From contig NC_064037.1 in assembly GCF_932526225.1 (NCBI RefSeq), positions 14,583,703 through 14,647,702 of the forward strand: DNA of 64,000 nt. Direction: 5' to 3'. A program made the translations under genes and the position numbers. Of the stretch, positions 31,613 to 44,593 are shown piece after piece; the first letter of the stretch is position 1, and each line of letters starts with the position of its first letter. Origin of the DNA: Nematostella vectensis (lineage: Eukaryota; Cnidaria; Anthozoa; Actiniaria; Edwardsiidae). The notes beneath the pieces were generated by a model. The model saw only the letters and a list, made by a program, of their open reading frames with translations. It did no database searches and was not told the origin of the DNA.

Positions 31613-33794
31613 ATTGGTAACTTTAGCAAAAAGTGCGCAATTCAAACACATATCCGCCGGACTATATTTCACCGTTAAAAAGCGAGAGAATAGTCGATAT
31701 TTTGATAACAAAAAAACCGGGCTAGTCAATCGTTAAAAACAGAACGAGTTGAATTGAGTCGATTACCGTACGTGTAGGCGTTAAAAAAATCTTTTAGTAT
31801 TAGACGAAGCGTGAGTTGGTGAGCCCAGACTAAAGGAGAGCAAGAAATGGTTGGATAAGGCAGAGACTACACCACAGGTTCATCAAAACGGAAGACGGAA
31901 AGCCCCCCAGTCCTCCTACCCCACAAAACTTTCCCCTCTCCCCTGCCCAGTGATCCGCCCTTGCTTTACAAAATTTTCAAGGTGGCCACGACAGCGTGCG
32001 TTGTAATGAAATGGTAAATAAGAATGGCGACAAAGCTATTTTTAGGATTGAAAATAGAAGGCAGCTGTGAAAAGGGATAAAAATCAGTATCTATGGCTGG
32101 TGATACAATCAGATTCACAGCAGTAAGCCGTTATGAGCTGTGATTGTCGTCCTCAACTTCCAATCGCGAGCTTAATGCTGATTGGTGGGATTTGTCTTCA
32201 GAATTTTCTTCCCCTCACACCTCTGAAAACACCTTCCACAACACAAGAGTTAAATTCTTATTTAATGTGTTATTTATTCGATTTCACTGTGTAAATACAG
32301 TACGTATTTAATTGTTTTTTGATGATACAAGCACAGACGAGTTATGGTTTGATTTCTTGCCTTGTTTTCACAGTAGCACTTGCCTTGTGTACGCAATCTG
32401 TCAAACATGCCATTATCTGGGACCTGTCTTGAAATACAATTCTATACAAATACATAACGAAACTGCAAGCTACTAACTGGAAATTAAAAACCTGTTTGAC
32501 TAGGTTTCTCAATTAGACCTTCTGCTATAAGTAAGTAAGAGATATTAAATTTACTTTAGATGCTCAGTTCATTGAAGAGTTAAAAGAATCGGAGTTGCGA
32601 TGTTGCACAAAGTAGATTTATTACAATTATTATTTATTATCAATTATAGTTCTATTTTAATAGCCAAACTACAATTGCGGAAATACTTTTTTCTTTGTTA
32701 AAATTTCAACAGAAACTTTGAATGAATAAGATATTCGTGTACGCAATGCATGCTGTATTGATTGAGAGGCCTTTGGTTCATTCCGTGGTAGGTGCGACTA
32801 TTGCGAACACTCAGCTTGATATTTATACAGGTAGACCGCCCAAACCAAAATATTTTTGTGTTAATGTTAACCTTCTAAGAGAACCACTTGTTTCGCGGTT
32901 AGCGTATCTTATTCGTAATACAGCGAGTATTACAAACAAACAAGCAATTGTATCTTCACCTGTGTTCAAAACACCAAAAACTGGAATTATTTATTCTTCT
33001 GGTTCACGAACACGACTATTGGGCTTTTTGTATTTATTCACCCGTGTTCGATATATTAGTGCTGCTGCAAACAATTTTTTGTATGATAATTTCTCTTCTA
33101 AACTCTCCTCGTTGTTTTATTAAAGTTCGATAACAAGAGAGTGTATAATACACTAAGATATTTACCTCAACTTAGGTTTTCATTCGGCCCTGACTGCTTG
33201 TTGAATATTAATCAATTCCACAACCTTTTTATTCTTCCAAGGTAATACGAGTTCACGAAAGCCTAAGGCGTTATGTATGTTTTCATTTAGTACCATCTTT
33301 TGAGAGAAAGCTCTTTTAGCGACTAGCGAATTAATTTTTATTATTGCTATAGAAATGGTTATTACTATACAGACTACACAAGTTACTCAGCTGTCTACGA
33401 TATCAAACAAACACAAATAAAAGGAATATTTAAGCCTAGGGCCTGCTAAATCTTTTTTTCTTGATAAAAATAATCCCAATAAATTGTATAAAACGCAACA
33501 TGAAAAAGCGCGAAAGAACGCGCTATAAAAAGATGTTTTATTTTTGTGGGTTTGTCTTCGTCGAGATAAAGTAGCTTTGCTTCCTTGTGTACTTTTCGTA
33601 ATCAAAAAACAAAGAATTTGATTCAATAAACGAAATAACCGCAAAGGAGTTTTTAATTGAAAAAAGCTTTTTCAAACAAATGTTATTAGTTGGGCGAGAG
33701 ACGTTCTTTCACAGCCGTCCCCGCTGTCCTTGACAACAATGTCTTTCCTTCCAGCGTTATGGGTTTGACTTTCTTTTTATAAATTGTCTTTTTA
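31613..33794. other. intergenic, no supported gene
   Basis: One ORF of 133 codons (32722-33123) shows no recognisable domain, low-complexity Ser/Leu content and no splice context. I treat it as chance. The rest is AT-rich. Confidence 0.4.
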
Positions 33795-34871
33795 TCACAG
33801 GCATGTCTCTTTTTCTATCAGCGCTTCTTCATTGATTGGTAGAAGTCTTCGGTTCGGCGCAGGGCTTGGGGAGTTAGAGCTTATCACCGAATAGCAGTTT
33901 CTTCGAGACTGACTCTGCCTTCTAATGGTTGAGTTGGTATGTCGAGTTGCGGATCGCAAATCCGGTTTTTGGCATCGGAAAATCTGCGAAAACGCAATCT
34001 TAAATTTCTGGCTAATAAACGTAAACAGTAGAGGGTTTATGCAAGAATTAAGATAAGTTAAAGCTTTGACGAGGTTTAGAATCACAGGACTTGGGTTGAC
34101 TTTTCTTGAGGCTAAAACAACATTAACTACAAAAAAGCCAAACCAACAAATAATAAACGAGCCAATAACGATGATCATTTGACGAGCTGTTCGAAAATCA
34201 CGCTTGAACTTTGTGCCTCCTGTACGCCGAAGACTGGAAGTCGCAGTTTTTACTTGATAAATCTTCACATAGGAGAAAACAATTAATGCCAAAGGCACAA
34301 AGAAACTGAGTGTGACAATGAGGTATGCTTTGTGCGCCCAAGTTACGTGTATGAGAGAGGAGACTCCGAGAGCCAGGGCCCATGCAACTATAATAACGAA
34401 GACCGCCCTGGAAGGGGTTAAGATCACCATATGTTTTAGGGGCATTGAAATAGCAAGGAATCTATCCAGGCTAACTAAACAGAGATTCCAGATGGACGCT
34501 GTGCCACAGAGCATATCAACCGTGCCGAATATCATGGCAAATCCTTGTCCTCCGGGGAAGTTCCACTTGTCATTTGTTATCCTAAGGACGAGGAAAATTG
34601 GCATGGAAAGAACAGCCGTTAGGATGTCCGCAACAGAGAGCGAAACGAGAAAATAATTGGTGATACTTCGTAGCTCCTTGCACATGCAAAAAGTGGCGAG
34701 GACCATAAAGTTTCCTACTAGGGTAAGAACGCTAAGTATCCCAATAAACGATGTAGATAGGACGACAACATGTAAGTCTGCCAAGTCTTGTTTCGAGCCA
34801 AGGCCAGATGATAATTCATCGCTGTAATTCGAAGACAAATTAGCCATCGTCAATGATAAACCCTGCTTCAT
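33795..34871 (-). CDS. rhodopsin-class (class A) G-protein-coupled receptor, intronless
   Basis: 358 codons without introns. The N-terminus has N-glycosylation sites (NLSS, NYSD) and no signal peptide. TM1 carries LVGNFMVLATF, TM2 LVSLSVADILTAV, TM3 DMLCGTASIWNL with the DRY-position motif DRF, TM4 VIIVAWALALGV, TM5 LSFFVPLALIVFSYVKIYQV, TM6 IICWFGFFVVNVV and TM7 LNSCINPLLF. The Asp at the 3.32 position is that used by amine receptors, but family subtype and ligand are unknown. Departures from consensus: CWxP is CWFG, NPxxY is NPLLF, and neither a TM3-start Cys nor an ECL2 Cys is present. The tail is Ser/Arg-rich. A second Met at 34847 is an alternative start. Signals through heterotrimeric G proteins at the plasma membrane, by family knowledge. 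Confidence 0.92.
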   Translation of the reverse strand: MKQGLSLTMANLSSNYSDELSSGLGSKQDLADLHVVVLSTSFIGILSVLTLVGNFMVLATFCMCKELRSITNYFLVSLSVADILTAVLSMPIFLVLRITNDKWNFPGGQGFAMIFGTVDMLCGTASIWNLCLVSLDRFLAISMPLKHMVILTPSRAVFVIIVAWALALGVSSLIHVTWAHKAYLIVTLSFFVPLALIVFSYVKIYQVKTATSSLRRTGGTKFKRDFRTARQMIIVIGSFIICWFGFFVVNVVLASRKVNPSPVILNLVKALTYLNSCINPLLFTFISQKFKIAFSQIFRCQKPDLRSATRHTNSTIRRQSQSRRNCYSVISSNSPSPAPNRRLLPINEEALIEKETCL

Positions 34872-37216
34872 CCGTTCCGTATGAACACGCTATTATAGAA
34901 CACCATTCATCTTTTGCATCTATATGTATCGCTCACAACGATTGAGATGGTACCAAATTGTCTAAGAAGCGGTCCTCGGGACTTCCCTCTGAAGACTGAT
35001 CCTCGATATCGCGACAATTTGCTGACATTCAACTCTTGCCACCAGCCTCTCACATAGCAGACAGGCAGACTGTTTTGAATGAAACTGAACCCTCTTATCA
35101 ACCAAGAATTCAAGAAAAACAAACCCTATGCACTTGTAAAGGAACCTGAGAAGGGAATGTTTTCGCAGATGATACTCGTTTGTTCAGAACAGATGCTCTT
35201 TTTAAGTGCTCAATGAAATGAAGTGATTCCCAAAATGCTCGCGTTTCGTGGGTAAATATGGATATGAGTAAATTTCACACCATCATGACTCCCAATGCCG
35301 GGCTTTGATTAACTTGAGTCTACTCTTAATTTTCTGGTTACCCGTAAATCCTCACGGATTACTATGGTTAAATAATTCGGAGCGTTGAAGGACTTGCGCG
35401 TCTCTAAGCCGAGCAAGAACGTTTTCCCGTCAGTTTTACAATCGGCTATATGGTGTTCAAACATCAAGAAACGCGTAATTTGGATCGATATCTTGTGTCT
35501 TACACCAAAATCTTGTGCAAAATTGATTAAAAGCCGGATCACTCCTTCAAAAAATATATCTGGTGGTTTACAACCGTTCCACTATCGTATCAGATCTCCA
35601 CACTTATCAAAGTTTTCAGCCCTCAATCCCACTGCTTTTCCAAACACGCTTCGTCCCCATCTCAAGTATTAATGTCTTTTCCACCCAGTTGCTAAGTAAA
35701 TGATAATTAACTTCGATTCCTACTTTTCGTTTGGTGGCCGCTCACACGGAATAATGGACATAGAAGGTTTGAGAAAAGACTCCTAATAGCTTTGTCATTT
35801 GAAGAGGCGGAGAGAGCTGTAAAGTACATTATCACTAAATCCATTCATACCGCACGCCACATATTACCTAACTCCTTAATCTTGTGTTGAAACTCTCCGG
35901 AGTATAGGACTCGAGATAGGTTTGACAGGCGTGTACACAGCTCAAGGGAAACAGCCAATTAGAACATCGCAGGTTAATAGAGCAACCAATAGGATTACTT
36001 CCTCGGGTGCACATCGAATTCCGTAGCTTTTAAGAGCTATTTTGCAGTCCATCTGAGAGGATGCTTCGATAGATGGGCTTCCTGTTAGTAGTATAGTTAT
36101 GTGCGCACATAATTAGCAATCTCTTCAAATGGTTTGTTAATGGAATGCTTATGTCAATAGGATATCCTTCTGTTTTGACTAAGTTGAAAGACCGGAAATA
36201 AGCGTACAAATTGGAAAAATAATTTATTCTCGGCGAATTTGTGACACTGACCCCAAAGTAATTACCAATTGCATCCATTTTCTCCTATGATGAATGTGCT
36301 TTTTCGCACCCCTCGTTTACTTTTAATTTTAACAAAAAACTGAGTGATACGATTGGATTATTTTGATATGTCAATAATGCAGGTTAGAGTCCTATGAATG
36401 ATTTATGGATCCTGAAGCTATTCACTGGAAAATTTCTTATGGGGTATCACTGAAAATTTTACGGGCTAATAAAGAGACAAATCTGTCAACAACAACATTC
36501 ATTATGTTTTTGTGGTCTGATGGTTAGGGTTCCTACCAATCTATTTTTACCTTTTATCTGATTTAATGAGCAATGCCACAAGCTAACCAATAACAGCAAT
36601 CAGAAATTGAAAATTAATTATGATACAATTTGCAAAGACTTGCTAGGTCATGAAACACAAAAAGTTTCATTTAAAGATGTCTGAGATATTGGTTTCCTAA
36701 AATCAATATATTTGAATTAGGATATAATGCATATAGATGACATGCGATGTAGGGGAGCAGCTAAACCATCAACTCTATCTTTCTATTCCATAGAAAAGAA
36801 TACAAGATACCTAACCACTATTTGCAACGAGAAGCGCGAACAACATATAATCACGTAGGTTACTCGATGAGATAATGTTCGAAAGCTAAAGAAAAACTAC
36901 TAAAATTGTCTTCATATTATCCTTCCCTTCTAAAACCAGAAACAAATAAAAGCTTTTTTCATTGCAGCACGGAGGGTCGCAAGAAGAAAGAAAAAAACAA
37001 GAAAGTGACTCTCTAGGGGAGAGATATAGCCATTTTCTCCACCCCCCCCCCCCCCCTTAAAAAAAAACTACGTCACAGACTACTACTGTCACAGAGCGAG
37101 CGTCGGCGAGGGATATGATGGGTTAAAGAAAGACCAGTTAAAGATTATGTCTTACATGTATTTTAAATGCCAAGAATATATAGAGGTGTAGAGGTGTTTA
37201 AGTATTTCTTTTATGT
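34872..37216. other. intergenic, no gene seen
   Basis: Short ORFs without domain or splice support. A C-run lies at about 37,041-37,056. The GPCR promoter presumably lies just upstream of 34,871, but no TATA box is evident. Confidence 0.4.
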
Positions 37217-37708
37217 ATACTTGGCGGGAACTTCATAAGAACGCGCTCTGATTGGTTCGCTATCTCGGAATAATGGACAGTATTCACCGCTAACTCGGAA
37301 TAATGAGTGAGATTTGTGAAATTACCATAAAAAAACTTACTTTTAGCACCCCAAATGATCGAGCTTCACATTAAAACGGCATCTTTTTGCTAAACTTGAT
37401 TCAAAGCGAAATAAATAATTTCTACGATCAAATTCATGAAAACTACGTCAAACGTGACTAAATTAGTCTACAAAACAATGTTGTTTAAAATTCGTTGTCT
37501 TCATTGGAGTTTCTGTATTTCGTGGTGGTTAAAAGCATTGTGTGGAAAAACAGAATGGATTTGGTGCCCTCAATGTTCAGAGCGAGCAAAAAAAACCCGA
37601 ACATCAACAACTCTCGTTTCCCGCTACCATTAGTTAAACAAAGTTGGAAATTCGATAAAATAATTACAGCGAAATGTGTCTTGTTCAGTCCCCGCCAAGT
37701 ATATACTA
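37217..37708. mobile_element. ~490-bp TIR element
   Basis: TATACTTGGCGGGAACT at 37,217-37,234 is inverted at about 37,691-37,708 (AGTCCCCGCCAAGTATATA). The interior repeats TCGGAATAATG and has only unsupported ORFs. A MITE-like structure. Confidence 0.65.
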
Positions 37709-38085
37709 AAACAATTATTCCCCTCAGGCTCAGCGAATAGCGGTTGATAGTCCCACCGCTATCCACCTCTATTCACTTCGCCTTCGGCGAATAATTGTTA
37801 AATAACGGGCACAAGAATTATTTTATTTGGAAGTCATATGTAAATACCAGCCCGGTCCCGCATAATTCGCATAAGCGAATTAGATAAAACAGGCACTGGT
37901 ATGTCATAATCTATAAGTCAAACTTTTTTGCATCCAAAACCGATGCCGGTGTAACGCGTCCCGTAGAGATACTCAATGTCATAAAGAAATCCCTTTTGCT
38001 TTCGGGTCGATAAGTTTTATCGCATAATAAGCCATTTTGAGGCGGCACGGTGAGAAGTTCACTAGCCCTTTTCTATCATTCTATC
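37709..38085. other. intergenic, no gene seen
   Basis: Contains a small palindrome (TTCGCCTTCGGCGAATAA, about 37,778-37,796). No coding evidence. Confidence 0.4.
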
Positions 38086-38160
38086 CCATAAACCGTAACC
38101 TTCGTACTGACATGAAGAACGAACGCAAAGCCTACTGGGAGCAACGTGACGTCACTAATC
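38086..38160. repeat. left inverted repeat / complementary region
   Basis: The left half complements 44,594-44,630 and the right half complements 44,801-44,854. The two share the overlap TGACATGAAGA. A nearby run of CCAGCCAGCCAG / TCAGTCAGTCAG lies at 38,281-38,310. Confidence 0.7.
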
Positions 38161-41100
38161 ATAGCGGAGCTAAGCGCGGCCGCAGGCCGCGCGCGTAGCC
38201 CCATAGGCATAGAAATATGGTATAGGTATGCGACTTGGTTTTTGTGGTCATCGCGCGGGTACCCTGTGGTGTCACTCGCCAGCCAGCCAGCCAGCCAGTC
38301 AGTCAGTCAGCTGCGCAACTCCCAGGCCCCACCCGGCCCCGAAATGGCGACTAAATACAAGCACGGAGCAAGGGAAAAAGTTATTGTCGATTATGCGATA
38401 ATTATTTATTTTGCCTCAAATTTTGTGACTTAAGGATAAAGTCAACTAGAGGAGATCTACTAACATTCATTCACGCCAAGACTTATCTGGTTTTAGCTAG
38501 TAAATTTAAGCAAGTAACAGTTCACATTAAAAAGCGAACAGAAGCACAAGAAAGCGACCCAAAAAAACAATGCAAGGTAAGTTTCGGACGACGATTTGTA
38601 TTGTCTATTGAGGATATGACAGTTATTAGGCTTTTTGTTGTCCTTTTTGTATGCTTTGAGAATGCGAGTACTTAACTTAGTAATCAAATTATTTTAGCAT
38701 AACAGGTTTTGTTTTGACATTCTTCGTTTTATCTATATTCTTGATTTTGTTGAATAAAATACGATACAACAAAAACTGGAATTCGTCTTTAATAAAACTT
38801 CTTCAGGGCAGATTGATTGTGTTGAGATATTTCATAAAGGCTAACCAATATCGTGTTGCATTTGTCAAATACTGCTAAAGAAGACCGTTCTTGTCTTTAT
38901 ATCCTGTGCTCTTAGTACTAAGAAGATACATATCCTTAGAAGATACAGCAGCATTTTCAACTTACAAGAGAAATTTTCCTTACCGAGGTTAAAAAAAACC
39001 CTATTTTCAATATGTATTGTTGTTATTGTCTGCATCTTGCATCTCAGGTGTTTATTTTTTTTTCAAATAGTTGTGGAAAATTAGTTAGATTATAAATGGC
39101 TTGATAAAAAGATTGTTTTGAAAGGAAAAATAAATAATTGTTTTTACTCTTTTATGAACCAGGAACTACCTGAGGGCCAAGATGAATGCTAAAGACTGGA
39201 AGACATGCGAATTAAAAATCATGTCTTGAAGAGAATAGTAGGATGTTCTTATTCACTAGTCATTTGATACCCCCACACCCATGGTCCCAGGGAAGGGTGG
39301 GGGATTAAACTTTAATAAAAGCCTGTTTCCAAGTTAAGAGTCAAAAACAGTCAATACCACCACCCCTCTTGACATATTCTGGTTAAAAAGTGGTCTAAAA
39401 CCCCACATTAACCCCTGACTTCTGCGGGACCATAAGGGAGGGGGTGCAAATGACTAGTTCATTACTATGTGATTCAGCAGTACACACTCATAGGTTTTTT
39501 AGAACAAGATACTTATATAATATAAAACTAAAAACAAACTTTTGCTTTTTAAATAATAAATCTGTAAAGAAAACAGTTTTCTATCAACCTAAAGATAATG
39601 GGAAAGGAAATTTATGAAAAGTACTGAATATAATTATCACATTATTGTTATTATATTTTCTTTTCAAACATTTAAGGAAGAGTCATTTTGATTCTTCCTT
39701 TTTCTTCTCCCTGTTGACTATTTTTATGCAATTGATGCTCTTTACTATTTCCCCTCTACACCAAAAATAAATTAATGAACAGATTTGATTTTTAAATTAG
39801 AAATTTTCTTTTATAACTTTCACTTATATTTTCTTTTTAGGATTTTCTTTCCAAGTCTATTGCCCATTACATTTATTTTAGATGTTTAGATTTATTTCAT
39901 TGGAATAGTTAGATCCAGGGTTTCTCAAAACACCAAAATATAATGCATTACTGGATGTATGTTTGTAGATATTAATTCCCATGGGGATGGAAAATCACCA
40001 CTTAGAATGGTACATTAAATCTTCGGCATTGCATCTTATCTAAAATTGTGTCTGACACTATATTCCATCTTTGAAATCCTGTTTCATCCATTGTTCTTCG
40101 CAAGAACAAAGCTTGTCAGAATGAAGCTTTACAAATGTACATTAATGGAACTTTTATTAACCCATTGACTCCTGGCTTTTTTTGAGCTGAATTTACAAAA
40201 TTTACAGACTGAAAACAGATACCTCCCCCCCTATTCTGAGCTTTATACAGCCAGTAAAAGTCAAACACAGCTGCACCTAGTCAGCGGTATCCAAGCTTTC
40301 CAACAGTGCTTTGCGGTCCCCACTTTTAATCCCTCGTCATTGTGCTGAAGCCAGCACAAGTTGATGGTTGCTTGTATTTTTCATCAATAATACAGCTATG
40401 AGCGTATTAGGAGAGTGTCTCAGGACATCATGAAGTCTTTTGGGGCATAATTGAGTGCTTTGCTTATGGATATTTGCAAGCAAAGGTGGATTCATGATGA
40501 TTTTTTCTTGTTTGGCTTTGCCTGGATGAGAAAATAATTTTCTAATGAATCACCACAGCTCTCCTAAATGCTGTCTTTCCTGAAACCAAATTAATTCAAA
40601 AATTGTTTACACTGCTATTCTGGGTCTGTATGACCTGGAATTGATTTGTTTGGCTTCGGGGTGAAAAGACTTTTAAAAATCCATCTGACTTTGGTGAGAG
40701 GAGTGTTGACTGGCCCTCCCCTCGTGAATATTCTCCTGGATCTCCCAGAATGCTTTGCAATACGGAAAGACATCTTCGTGGTTGTACAATCCTTCAAGGA
40801 GTGGACATTGTGTTTTGAGGCCATGGAAATGTAACTGGAGGATCAGATTAAAGGTATCTATTTGTGTCTTGAGCTGTGTTTGCTGATTTCTCTCCCTTGT
40901 GTGGTATTTTGAGCGTTTTATTGAGAGGGGTGATTCTGCTTTTCTCTCCTTGTTCGATTTGAGATTTGTCAAAGAACCTGTGCTATTATTTGGCTTAAGA
41001 GTAGATGTCAACACCTTGGTTGGATGCTTATCTGCAATACCATTTATCCCTTAGACTGATTCCTGAGTATCTTCATCTTGTTGTGTTTATTTTGCATTTA

Positions 41101-41898
41101 TGAATTTTTGGGGTTGTGGGTACTTCCCAAAGCCGGTACAGGCCGGTTGAGGGGGGTGTTAAGGGGAAGGATTTTTTAGGGCAAGATACTTAAACTTTAT
41201 AACACTAGCAACAACCTTGTTCTTTTTCAATAATAGAATTCTGTTCACATAGCTTAGATAGCATAGACATGGCCTGACTTTAGAGGCCTGTGGTGATGAA
41301 AGGGTTAAGATAATGGGAAAGGGGAAATGTCAAGAAATGCTCAATCAAATTATTTTCATTACTGTTATATTTTTTTTCAACAAACCTTTCAAGTTGAGTG
41401 AATTTCCTTTATATCTCCTCCCCCGTCGATTATTTTTTAGTCAATTGATATTCTTTGATTCCTCTCTACCCCAAACATAGATCAATGAAAGGGTTTGGTT
41501 TGAAATTAGAAGTTAGCATTTTCAATCTGTTTTTTCTTCATTGCATTCATTTGGGAGTAGGCCACAAAAAAGTGAAGTATAAAAAGGTATTAGCAGATAT
41601 CCGAAAGGGATTTCTCCATGCTCCGAACATACTATTTTTACAAAAATGCAAAGGTTGAAAACTTTTTTACTTTGAACCTAAGCCCCCTAATAAAAATGAG
41701 TGCAAGAGCACTAATTTGAGAGAAATGTGACTCCAAAGTTCAAATTTGGCAGGTAGAGCGACTTGAACCAATAAGCATAGCAATATTAATTAGATTAGTT
41801 AAAAAAGATAACTAACCCCTATTGCCGCAGGACCTATTGATTCACCGTAGTTCTTACACGGAGCATTACTTAAATCACTTGATCAGAGTGAGGTGAAT
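38161..41898. other. long non-coding left part of retroelement region
   Basis: No ORF with recognisable domains. A diverged direct repeat occurs at about 39,590-39,810 and 41,305-41,525 (AAGATAATGGGAAAGG... and CTCTACACCAAAAATAAAT-type phrases), suggesting an inserted or duplicated segment of ~1.7 kb. Any recombinase gene expected for a DIRS element is not visible. Confidence 0.4.
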
Positions 41899-42612
41899 AT
41901 GGCGATTCTAGAAAGCCTCCAGAAACTGAATAAAAATATGGAGAGCTTCTATCCTGCTGAAGATTACGAGGAAGCTAGCGAAGGCTATTGCCTCAGTGAT
42001 GATAATCCAATGAACGTGGACGTGGAGGCAGACATTAATAACATTGCTGGTTCTGGGCCTACTGAGAAGGAAGATTCCACTTCTGCCACTGACATAGTGG
42101 ATTATCGTCATCAACTGGATATTAACAGTGATGAAAAAGGGCCAAAGATAATCGAATCTGTGGCCACTGGCGCAAACAAATTACACTTACAACGCATTAG
42201 TGCTGAACAGTGCAAATTGAAAATCAAACAACACTTCACTCCAGAGAATGTTAAAGTCCGCTTGCCTAAATGTGAGCCAAGTATCTGGGATCCAATACCA
42301 GGGAAAACACGGGTGTATGATGTTCAACTTCAGTCAACACAAGCCATGCTTTTGTCGTCCATTAAATGCCAACTTAAAGTTGCTGAGTCATTACAAACCA
42401 CCAAGGCAAACAAAGAAACAATAACTACTTGTATGGACGGTATCACTTTGTCAATGACAGCCAATTATGAATTAAATCAAAGGAGAAGGGAAGCTATTAA
42501 GCCCCAATTCCGAAGTGAATTTGCCAAAGCTTTGTGTAGCTCCAGCAACCCTGCAGATGAATTCTTATTTGGAGGGGATACTTCAAAGAGAGTTAAGGAG
42601 GTTGCAGAGTAA
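41899..42612 (+). CDS. gag-like protein of DIRS-like element
   Basis: ATG at 41899 (MAILESLQKLNKNME) to TAA at 42612, 237 aa. Acidic N-terminal third, then a helical region with PKCEPSIWDPIPGKTRVYDV, QSTQAMLLSSIKCQLKVAES and RREAIKPQFRSEFAKALC. The order matches the ORF1 (gag-like) proteins I know from DIRS elements of invertebrates, with no zinc knuckle. The last residues overlap the start of the next frame, so the RT region would need a frame change. Confidence 0.65.
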   Translation: MAILESLQKLNKNMESFYPAEDYEEASEGYCLSDDNPMNVDVEADINNIAGSGPTEKEDSTSATDIVDYRHQLDINSDEKGPKIIESVATGANKLHLQRISAEQCKLKIKQHFTPENVKVRLPKCEPSIWDPIPGKTRVYDVQLQSTQAMLLSSIKCQLKVAESLQTTKANKETITTCMDGITLSMTANYELNQRRREAIKPQFRSEFAKALCSSSNPADEFLFGGDTSKRVKEVAE

Positions 42613-42619
42613 AACAAGA

Positions 42620-43700
42620 ACAGAGTTTGTAAGTTCCGTTCTACTACTACTACTAAGAGGCGGGGGGCAAAGGTTCTCCCCATACCCAAGCTCTGGGAAC
42701 AGGGGTGGATTTAGAGGCCGTGGCAGAGGTTTCCGTGGCCGTGGTACCCAGTGGGGGTCAAACAGCTACTCTGGATATCAAAACCAGTCTTTTCGGAGTG
42801 CAACCCAGTCGGACAAGAGATCCAACCAAAAGTCAACACAATGGTATGTGTCTCCCTGTGATGAACTTCTGACACTTATTTCTAACCAACAACCTTTTCT
42901 TGCTGGAAATACTAGAAATTGTATTACTGAGTGGCAAGTGATCACATCAGATCCTGTAGTTTTAGATTTTATTGCACATTGCCACATAGAATTTGTCGAT
43001 GACCCTAGTAATTATAGTATATACGGCCAGAGGAACTTTAATTCTCAGCAGGAATCAATCATTGACTCTCAAGTTAATAATTTATTTACACTTGGTGTAG
43101 TAGGTGAATCAGTGCATGAGTTCGGGGAATGTATCTCTCCTATATTTGTTGTCCCTAAACCAGATGGCTCGTATAGATTAATTTTCAATGTCAAACATTG
43201 TAACAAGGCTGTTCTTTTCAGACATTTTTAGATGGACACTTTGAACACAGTCCTCAATTTGATCACTCCTGGAGCATACATGGCTTCACTTGACCTTAAG
43301 CATGCATATTATACAATCCCTGTTGCCCCAGAACATAGGAAATTCTTGAAATTTTCTTGGAATGGGCAACTTTATGAGTTCAGGGTTTTGCCAATGGGAT
43401 TAACCAGTTTACCTAGGATTTTTACTAAGGTGATTAATCCAGTCTTAGCCACTATAAGACAGAATGGTCATGTCATTAGTGGGTATATAGATGATTTTTA
43501 CTTACAAGGGAGTGATATAGCTGAATGTTTGAATAACCTCAAGGAAACAATTGAGCTTTTTCTGTAGCTTGGTTTTCATGTACACCCAGACAAGTGTGTC
43601 CTTATGCCTACTCAGGAAATCGCCTTCTTGGGCTTCATTAGTAATTCTATCACCATGAGCGTGACTCTCAACAGAAGAAAGAGAAATTGAAATCACTGTT
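42620..43700 (+). pseudogene. reverse transcriptase of DIRS-like element, broken
   Basis: An RGG-rich linker (NRGGFRGRGRGFRGRGTQWG) precedes the RT. RT blocks: SPIFVVPKPDGSYRLIFNVK, then, after an in-frame TAG at 43229-43231, YMASLDLKHAYYTIPVAPEH, FRVLPMGLTSLPRIFTKVIN and the catalytic YIDDFYL (YxDD type). A second stop is at 43565-43567; the frame continues with FHVHPDKCVLMPTQEIAFLG. The in-frame stops show it is non-functional. Confidence 0.8.
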
Positions 43701-44375
43701 CACAGGCTCTTGCTGGAGAGTCTTACTATACGCTTTATTGCACAAGTAATGGGCAAGTTTGTATCATCTCTACCTGGTGTAGAGTTTGGCAAGTTACACT
43801 ATCGTGACTTGGAACGTTTCAAAATCCAGGCTTTAGCAAATAATCATGGTGATTATGAAGGGATTTTGACTCTCTCTGACTCAGCAAAGGAAGACTTGCG
43901 ATAGTGGTACGACAATGTTATGGATGCTTACCGTATCATTAGACATCCTGCAATCACTTGTACTTTTCAGACTGACGCGAGTGACAGTGGCTGGGGCGTC
44001 AATTGTACAACAGATACTTCATTGCAGTCTCAGGGTCTTTGGACTCGAGAGCAAGCTTCTCTACATATTAATGTAAGAGAACTTTAAGTGGTGTACATTT
44101 GCTTAACTATTTTTTGCAGTGCAATGGTTAATGTCCATCTTCGTTTTGAGCTGGATAATGTAACAGCAGTGTCCTATGTTAATCACATGGGGGGTAGCAG
44201 GTCGGTAACCTGTGACACAGTGGCCAAAAAGATTTGGCAGTGGTGCATTCCCAGAAGGGTGTGGTTATCTGCTATTCACATACCTGGGTCCTCTAATGTC
44301 ATTGCAGATAAATTATCTAGGAACCACCACTCTGATCACGAGTGGAAGCTCAACCCACACATTGTTTTTAGATGA
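43701..44375 (+). pseudogene. RNase H domain of DIRS-like element, broken
   Basis: Separated from the RT by frame changes. Readable blocks: TFQTDASDSGWGVNC (first Asp), NVREL before a stop at ~44,087 (Glu), FELDNVTAVSYVNHMGGS (second Asp) and IHIPGSSNVIADKLSRN (last Asp). This RH order is typical of DIRS and gypsy-related elements. It ends near 44,375 without a following recombinase. Confidence 0.75.
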
Positions 44376-44593
44376 CATTCTAAAGAAAGCAGGTTGGAGT
44401 AATGCTAATACATTTAAACGTTTCTATTACAAGCATGTAACTACTTAGTTTATTTATTACAAGATCATTTTGATATTTCTGTAGAAGTACTATACTCCTA
44501 TACATTTTCACTATTGGTGTCATTGAAAGTAATAAATATTCTTACTGTACACGTTATGCAACTCATTGTGTCATTACACAAGCTTTGAAGTCT

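Noticed and set aside
32722-33123. 133-codon ORF
   Set aside because: No domain, no splice or promoter context, composition of AT-rich chance ORFs.
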